Positions 59,083-64,000 of a stretch of DNA of 64,000 nt are shown one piece after another (position 1 is the first letter of the stretch; each line of letters begins with the position of its first letter). The notes below the pieces were generated by a model. That model had not been told where the DNA came from. It ran no database searches and saw only the letters and a program-made list of their open reading frames with translations. A program made the position numbers and the translations under genes. The DNA comes from CAWIJK01 sp963836375 (lineage in GTDB: Bacteria > Actinomycetota > Acidimicrobiia > Acidimicrobiales > RAAP-2), in assembly GCA_963836375.1 (NCBI GenBank), contig CAWIJK010000002.1, forward strand, positions 434,001 to 498,000. Direction: 5' to 3'.

Positions 59083-60594
59083 GTGCAGATGAACCTGTTG
59101 CTCGACGAGATCGAGGTGCTCGAGACGGCGGGCGACCCTTCCGCCGTCGACGTGCGCGGCATCGAGCACGACAGCCGGCGGGTGAGCGCCGGCGACCTGT
59201 TCTTCTGCCTTCCCGGGCACGGGACCGACGGTCACGACCACGCGGCGGCGGCGGCCGAGCGCGGGGCCGTCGGCCTGGTGTGCGAGCGGCTCGTGAGCGA
59301 TCCCCCCGCCCGGGCCGTCCCCCAGGCCAGGGTGGCCGAGGGCACGATCCGGCCGGCCATGGCCACCGTGGCGGCGGCGTTCTTCGGACACCCGTCGCGC
59401 CAGTTGCTGATGGCCGGGGTCACCGGCACCAACGGGAAGACGACGGTCACGGCGCTGCTGGCCGGCATCCTCGCCGCCGCCGGCCACCCGTCGGTGGCCA
59501 TCGGGACCCTGACCGGCGCACGGACCACGCCCGAGTCGCCCGAGCTGCAGGCCGAGTTGGCCGCCATCCGTGACGCCGCCGACCCCGACGGGCCCGAGCC
59601 CGCCGTCGCCCTGGAGGTCTCGAGCCACGCCCTGGTGCAGGCCCGGGTGGACGGGGTCCACTTCGACGTCGTGGTTTTCACGAATCTGGGCCATGACCAC
59701 CTGGACTTCCACAAGACGATGGAGGCCTACTTCACCGCCAAGGCCTCACTGTTCACCCCCGAACGGGCCGTGCGCGGTGTGGTCAACGCCGACGACCAAT
59801 GGGGGAGACGGCTCCTCGGCGAGGCGCGGATCCCGGTCGTCGCCGTGCGGCGCGAGGCGGTCTCGGACGTGGCGGTGGCGCCCGGCCGCACCGAGTTCAC
59901 CTGGCGCGGCCGCCGGGTCGTGCTGGCCCTGACCGGCTCGGTCAACGTCGACAACGCCCTGCTGGCCGCGGAGGCGGCGGTGTGCCTGGGCGTCGACCCC
60001 GACGTCGTGGTGACCGGTCTGGCCGCCACCCGGCCGGTCCCGGGCCGCATGGAGGTCGTCGCCGCGCCGAGCCCGTCCGGTCCGCCGTTCACCGTGCTCG
60101 TCGACTACGCCCACACCCCCGATGGGCTGGAGGTGGCCCTGGGCGAGAGCCGCCGGCTGGCTGGCCCCGACTCCCGGGTGCTGGTGGCTTTCGGGTGCGG
60201 GGGGAGCCGCGACCGGACCAAGCGGCCCCTGATGGGCGCGGTGGCGACCAACCTGGCCGACCTCGTCGTCGTGACCTCGGACAACCCGCGCGACGAGGAG
60301 CCCGGCGCCATCATCGACGAGATTGTCGCCGGCGCTGTGCCGTCGGACGCCGACGCCTTGGCCGCCGGCCGGCTCGTCGTCGAGCCCGACCGCCGGCGGG
60401 CCGTGACCCGTGTGATCGAGGCGGCACGGCCCGGCGACGTGGTGCTGATCGCCGGCAAGGGCCACGAGACCTACCAGGAGATCGGCGGCCGTCGGGTCGA
60501 CTTCGACGACCGCTCGGTGGCCGTCGAAGCCCTCGGCCTTTCGTGGTCCGGTGACCCCGCAGCCTGGGCCGCCGCCGTCGACGGACGGGACTGA
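59083..60594 (+). CDS. murE: UDP-MurNAc-tripeptide synthetase MurE
   Basis: A 503-residue Mur ligase adding the third residue to UDP-MurNAc-L-Ala-D-Glu. GVTGTNGKTTVTALL (P-loop, Lys ~119), EVSSHALVQARVDGV and TSDNPRDEEPGAI at about 399-404. The DNPR motif marks meso-diaminopimelate specificity. GTG 59083 and ATG 59089 are both possible starts. In this cluster mraY follows 3 bp later, and no murF intervenes. Confidence 0.96.
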   Translation: MQMNLLLDEIEVLETAGDPSAVDVRGIEHDSRRVSAGDLFFCLPGHGTDGHDHAAAAAERGAVGLVCERLVSDPPARAVPQARVAEGTIRPAMATVAAAFFGHPSRQLLMAGVTGTNGKTTVTALLAGILAAAGHPSVAIGTLTGARTTPESPELQAELAAIRDAADPDGPEPAVALEVSSHALVQARVDGVHFDVVVFTNLGHDHLDFHKTMEAYFTAKASLFTPERAVRGVVNADDQWGRRLLGEARIPVVAVRREAVSDVAVAPGRTEFTWRGRRVVLALTGSVNVDNALLAAEAAVCLGVDPDVVVTGLAATRPVPGRMEVVAAPSPSGPPFTVLVDYAHTPDGLEVALGESRRLAGPDSRVLVAFGCGGSRDRTKRPLMGAVATNLADLVVVTSDNPRDEEPGAIIDEIVAGAVPSDADALAAGRLVVEPDRRRAVTRVIEAARPGDVVLIAGKGHETYQEIGGRRVDFDDRSVAVEALGLSWSGDPAAWAAAVDGRD

Positions 60595-60597
60595 GCG

Positions 60598-61638
60598 GTG
60601 CTCTCGCTCATGTCGTCGGGGGGCGTCGCCTTCTGGCTGGCCATCCTCGGGACGCCGCTGCTCATGCGCTGGCTCAAGCGCCGCGAGATCGGCCAGCACA
60701 TCCGGGAGGACGGCCCGGCGAGCCACAGCGCCAAGGCGGGCACGCCGACCATGGGCGGCCTGGCCATCGTGGGCGCCGTGGTGGTCGGTTACGTGGTCGG
60801 CCACCTCGGGACCGAGGTCCGTTTCTCGCGTACCGGCTACCTCATCATCATGGCCGTCGTCCTGTTCGGCGTCATCGGTTTCCTCGACGACTGGATCAAG
60901 GTCCGGCACAAGCGGAGCCTGGGCCTCAATAAGCGGGGCAAGCTGATCGCCCAGATCGGCGTGAGCGTGCTCTTCGCCGAGTTGGCCGTGCACTGGGCCC
61001 ACACCTCCACCGCGCTCTCTTTCACGAGCGTGAGCACCCCGGGGATCCAGATGGGCCAGTACCTGTGGGTGCTGTTCGCCATCTTCGTCCTCGTCGGCAC
61101 CTCCAATGCGGTCAACCTGACCGACGGCCTCGACGGCCTGGCCGCCGGATCGGCGACCTTCTGCTTCGCCGTCCTGGCCATCATGGGCTATTGGATCTTC
61201 CGGCACGTGGGCATCTACCACGTGCTCCCGGCGTCGGCCATCGACCTGGCCCTGGCGGCGGTCGCCCTGGCCGGGGCCGGACTCGGCTTCTTGTGGTGGA
61301 ACGCCGCCCCGGCCAAGATCATCATGGGCGACACCGGCTCGCTGGCCATCGGGTCGGGGCTCGGCGCGCTATGTCTGTTGTTGAACCTCGACCTGCTGCT
61401 CCCGATCATCGGAGGACTCTTCGTGATCGAGACTCTCTCGGTCATCGCCCAGATCATCAGCTTCCGGTTCTTCGGCAAGCGGATCTTCCGCATGGCGCCC
61501 TTCCATCACCACTTCGAGCTGGTGGGGTGGCCCGAGACCACGGTGATCGTCCGCTTCTGGATCCTCGGCGGACTCTTCGCCGCGCTTGGGCTGGGGATCT
61601 TCTACGGCGTCTTCCTCTCGGTGGCCCACTTCACGTGA
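60598..61638 (+). CDS. mraY: Phospho-MurNAc-pentapeptide translocase MraY
   Basis: A 346-residue, 10-helix membrane enzyme making lipid I from UDP-MurNAc-pentapeptide and undecaprenyl phosphate. AGTPTMGGLAIVGA, GFLDDWIKVRHKRSLGL (catalytic Asp), NLTDGLDGLAAGSA and MGDTGSLAIGSGLG are intact, as is APFHHHFELVGWPE near the C-terminus. GTG 60598 is 4 nt after the murE stop. Muraymycin-sensitive active-site residues appear normal. Confidence 0.97.
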   Translation: MLSLMSSGGVAFWLAILGTPLLMRWLKRREIGQHIREDGPASHSAKAGTPTMGGLAIVGAVVVGYVVGHLGTEVRFSRTGYLIIMAVVLFGVIGFLDDWIKVRHKRSLGLNKRGKLIAQIGVSVLFAELAVHWAHTSTALSFTSVSTPGIQMGQYLWVLFAIFVLVGTSNAVNLTDGLDGLAAGSATFCFAVLAIMGYWIFRHVGIYHVLPASAIDLALAAVALAGAGLGFLWWNAAPAKIIMGDTGSLAIGSGLGALCLLLNLDLLLPIIGGLFVIETLSVIAQIISFRFFGKRIFRMAPFHHHFELVGWPETTVIVRFWILGGLFAALGLGIFYGVFLSVAHFT

Positions 61639-61729
61639 GCAGGTTCCCCCACTTGGGGCCGGCCAGCGGCGAGGCTGGTGGGGTGCACGGGCCCGACCAG
61701 GGACGCCCGGCGCCGGCGGGCGGTGCCCG

Positions 61730-62980
61730 TTGACGCCCGCGAAGCGTCCGAGCACATCGGCGCGCCACGAGCGGCCGACCCGGCCGGCCGGGGTGGTCCA
61801 GGCGGTGCGCCGGGTGCAGACGTCGTCGGTCATCTTGGTCCTGGTCGGGCTGCTCTGCGCCATCGGGCTGGTGATGGTCGGCTCGGCCTCTGAGGTCATC
61901 TCGATCTCGACGTATGGCACCCCGTGGGCCATCTTCATCCGCGAGGCCATCTGGATGGTCGTCGGCGTGCTGGCCCTGGTCATGGCCAGCCGCTTCGACT
62001 ACCGCAAGTGGCGACGACTGCGACTGGTGCTGCTGGTGGCCACCTTCGTGCTCCTCCTGGCCGTCTTGGTGCCAGGGGTCGGGGTGCACTCGGGCGGGTC
62101 GAGCCGCTGGATCGGTTTCGGACAGCTCCGGATCCAGCCCTCCGAGCTGATGAAGCTGGCCCTGGCCGTGTTCGGCGCCGACCTCATCGCCCGGCGCGAG
62201 GAGCAGGGGGCGAGCTCGCGCACCATCGTCGGGCCGCTGCTCTTGGTCACCGCGGCGGCGGCGGGTCTCATCGTCGTCCAGCCCGACATGGGGACCGCCC
62301 TCGTCTTGGGCTGTGTGACCATGGCGCTGCTCTTCGCCTCGGGCGTGCCCATGGCCCCGATCATGAAGCTGCTGGCCGCCCTGGGCGTCCTGGCCCTGGT
62401 CGTCGGTCTGATCGACCCGTACCGGCGGGCCCGGCTGCTCTCGTTCCTCGACCCCGCCGCCCACTCGTCGGGCACCGGCTACCAGGTGGTCCAGTCCCTG
62501 ATCGGCCTGGGGTCGGGCCACCTGTACGGGCTCGGGCTCGGGGCCGGTCGCCAGAAGTGGGGGTACCTGCCCAACGCCCACACCGACTTCATCTTCTCGG
62601 TGGTGGGGGAGGAGCTCGGGCTCATCGGCGCCCTGTGCGTCCTGTTCTTGCTCGGGGCGTTCGCCTGGTTCGGGCTCCGGGTGGCCGCCCGGGCCGGCGA
62701 CCGCTTCGGCGGCCTCCTGGCGGTGGCCCTGGTGGCCTGGATCTCGGCCGAGACGGTCATCAACGTGGGGGCCGTGATCGGGGTCCTGCCGGTCACCGGC
62801 ATCCCGTTGCCCTTCATCTCGTTCGGTGGCTCCTCGCTGGTCATCACCATGGCGGCCGCCGGCATCCTGGTGAACATCGCCCGCCACGAACGCGAGCTGC
62901 CGGCCCACCGGGACCCCCGGGCGGCCGCCCGCCGGGCCCACCCCTCACGTCCGGCGGCTCGGAGCGGGTCGGCCCGGTGA
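61730..62980 (+). CDS. ftsW: FtsW (SEDS-family glycosyltransferase)
   Basis: A 416-residue SEDS protein polymerising lipid II at the septum. LCAIGLVMVGSASEV, SGGSSRWIGFGQLRIQPSEL, VVQPDMGTALVLG, HTDFIFSVVGEELGLIG and GIPLPFISFGGSSLV are all FtsW/RodA signatures. The start is uncertain: TTG 61730 gives a typical basic N-terminus, and GTG 61793 is the alternative. murD, normally just upstream, is absent. The stop overlaps the murG GTG (GTGA). Confidence 0.93.
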   Translation: MTPAKRPSTSARHERPTRPAGVVQAVRRVQTSSVILVLVGLLCAIGLVMVGSASEVISISTYGTPWAIFIREAIWMVVGVLALVMASRFDYRKWRRLRLVLLVATFVLLLAVLVPGVGVHSGGSSRWIGFGQLRIQPSELMKLALAVFGADLIARREEQGASSRTIVGPLLLVTAAAAGLIVVQPDMGTALVLGCVTMALLFASGVPMAPIMKLLAALGVLALVVGLIDPYRRARLLSFLDPAAHSSGTGYQVVQSLIGLGSGHLYGLGLGAGRQKWGYLPNAHTDFIFSVVGEELGLIGALCVLFLLGAFAWFGLRVAARAGDRFGGLLAVALVAWISAETVINVGAVIGVLPVTGIPLPFISFGGSSLVITMAAAGILVNIARHERELPAHRDPRAAARRAHPSRPAARSGSAR

Positions 62981-64000
62981 CCCCACGGCGCTACGCCGTG
63001 GTGGCCGGTGGCGGAACGGGGGGACACGTCCTGCCGGCCCTGGCCGTCGCCCGGGCCTTGGTCGACCTGGGCCACGAGCCCTCGAGCATCGAGTTCGTCG
63101 GCTCGCGCCGGGGTCAAGAGGCCGTGCTGTTGGCCGACGCCGGGTTCCCGTTGACCTTGTTGCCGGGGCGGGGCATCTCGCGCCGGGTGGGGGCGCGCGA
63201 GGTGGTGGCCAACCTGGCCGCCCTGGCCGCCCTGGCCTGGTCGGTGGTCCGCGCCCTTTGGGCCCTGGCCCGGTGGCGCCCCAAGGTGGTGGTGGCCGTC
63301 GGTGGTTATGCCGCCTTCCCGGCCGGGGTGGCGGCCGTCGCCCTGCGGATCCCCCTGGTGGTGGTCAACGTCGACGCCGTGCCCGGCCGGGTCAACCGCC
63401 TGTTGGGGCGTTTCGCCGCGGCCAGCGCCGTCTCGTTGCCCGGGACCCCGCTGCCCCGGGCGACGGTCACCGGTACACCGGTCCGTGCCGAGCTGGTGAC
63501 CGTCGAGCGGGGCCCGGGCCCGGCCGCCGCCGCCCGGCGCGCCCTCGGCCTCCCGGCCGATCGGGCGACGGTCGGGGTCTTCGGTGGTTCGCTCGGTGCC
63601 CGGCGGCTCAACGAGGCGGTGGCCGCCCTGGCCATTGGGTGGGCCACCCGGGGCGACCGGGCCGTCTACCACGTCACCGGGCGACGGGAGTGGGACCGGG
63701 TCTCGAAGCACACCGGGCGCCAACCCGGGCCGCCAGGCGACCTCGCCTACACCGTGGTGCCGTTCGAAGAGCGGATGGCCCTGCTCTACGCGGCGGTCGA
63801 CGTCATGGTCTGCCGGGCCGGTGCCATCACCGTGGCCGAGCTGGCGGTGACCGGCACCCCGGCGGTGCTGGTGCCGTTGCCCAACGCGCCCGGAGACCAC
63901 CAGAGCGCCAACGCCCGGGCCCTGGTCGAGCGGGGCGCCGCCGTGGTGGTGCCCGATGCGTCCTGCGACGGGCCGAGGCTCGGCGAGGTGCTCGACGGCC
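62977..64000 (+). CDS. murG: UDP-GlcNAc transferase MurG, 3' end outside window
   Basis: The first 341 codons of a GT28-family enzyme converting lipid I to lipid II. RRYAVVAGGGTGGHVLPALA is the membrane-facing glycine loop; GVFGGSLGARRLNE is the second G-loop; VMVCRAGAITVAELAVTGTP contains the UDP-GlcNAc-binding site, and LPNAPGDHQSANA follows. GTG 62977 overlaps the ftsW stop. It is cut at 64000. Confidence 0.96.
   Translation, partial: MTPRRYAVVAGGGTGGHVLPALAVARALVDLGHEPSSIEFVGSRRGQEAVLLADAGFPLTLLPGRGISRRVGAREVVANLAALAALAWSVVRALWALARWRPKVVVAVGGYAAFPAGVAAVALRIPLVVVNVDAVPGRVNRLLGRFAAASAVSLPGTPLPRATVTGTPVRAELVTVERGPGPAAAARRALGLPADRATVGVFGGSLGARRLNEAVAALAIGWATRGDRAVYHVTGRREWDRVSKHTGRQPGPPGDLAYTVVPFEERMALLYAAVDVMVCRAGAITVAELAVTGTPAVLVPLPNAPGDHQSANARALVERGAAVVVPDASCDGPRLGEVLDG

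Noticed and set aside
59746..61221. Minus-strand 491-aa frame over murE and mraY
   Set aside because: Antisense shadow; both plus-strand genes have intact catalytic motifs.
1..64000. tRNA, rRNA, integrase or insertion-sequence features
   Set aside because: I scanned for T-loop-like GTTCGA contexts, transposase motifs and flanking repeats and saw no supportable example; a proper covariance-model search was not possible.

Overview
The window reads as chromosomal DNA of a very high-GC actinobacterium. Acidimicrobiia or a related deep lineage is my guess, not proven. The signs are ergothioneine genes (EgtB, EgtD), an Rv2466c-like DsbA-fold protein, DUF3040 and DUF2630 proteins, an F420/PPOX-type flavin protein, MraZ at the head of a division/cell-wall cluster, and many GTG/TTG starts. 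At least ten genes have a TANNNT -10 hexamer only 6-9 nt before the start codon, so they look leaderless. I saw no rRNA, tRNA, CRISPR array, insertion sequence or prophage. Genes are densely packed and no gene-free stretch exceeds 300 bp.

Layout. 1-8.9 kb: sulfatase/phosphonate-monoesterase 3' end, IolB, aldo/keto reductase, YihY/BrkB membrane protein, Lon protease, then small catabolic-type proteins (DUF2630, EthD-like, SnoaL-like, Rv2466c-like, PPOX). 8.9-12.3 kb: a PhnZ-like HD protein divergent from a thioredoxin-fold protein, then an encapsulin operon (encapsulated ferritin, shell, 51-aa acidic ORF). 12.3-18.4 kb: an ABC-2 exporter and two 14-helix MFS pumps around a TetR regulator. 18.4-22.7 kb: egtB-egtD, divergent from an FAD oxidoreductase and PhnX-like hydrolase pair that looks like an aminophosphonate catabolic unit. 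22.7-25.4 kb: DMT transporter, then a Fur-family (Nur-like) regulator divergent from a NiCoT nickel/cobalt permease with a Nur-type box between them. 25.5-35.8 kb: amidase, PadR-ABC exporter operon, nitronate monooxygenase, and a MarR-MMPL-MFS operon whose MFS protein carries a MarR-like C-terminus. 35.8-39.96 kb: N-acetylglucosamine-type kinase divergent from a GH4 glycosidase, a transglutaminase-like protein, and an ArsR-SRPBCC pair behind two abutting palindromic operators. 40-45.8 kb, minus strand: acyl-CoA synthetase, low-MW phosphatase, fructosamine-kinase-like, CapA-like, CYTH-like and YceI-like proteins. 45.9-54.6 kb: LapA-like, membrane protein, Kef-type antiporter, second amidase, DUF3040, ROK kinase, small ORF, HNH nuclease, lipoate-ligase-like protein, SDR. 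54.8-64 kb: dcw cluster mraZ-rsmH-ftsL-like-ftsI-murE-mraY-ftsW-murG (murG cut by the window end), with murF and murD absent from their usual places.

How it works together. Three regulator-exporter modules (TetR-MFS, PadR-ABC, MarR-MMPL-MFS) suggest inducible export of lipophilic compounds. Metal and redox handling is represented by encapsulated ferritin, nickel uptake, ergothioneine synthesis and thioredoxin-fold proteins. The dcw genes are linked by NTGA overlaps and preceded by a recognisable MraZ box. All function calls come from reading translated sequence and motif memory; no database search was run.
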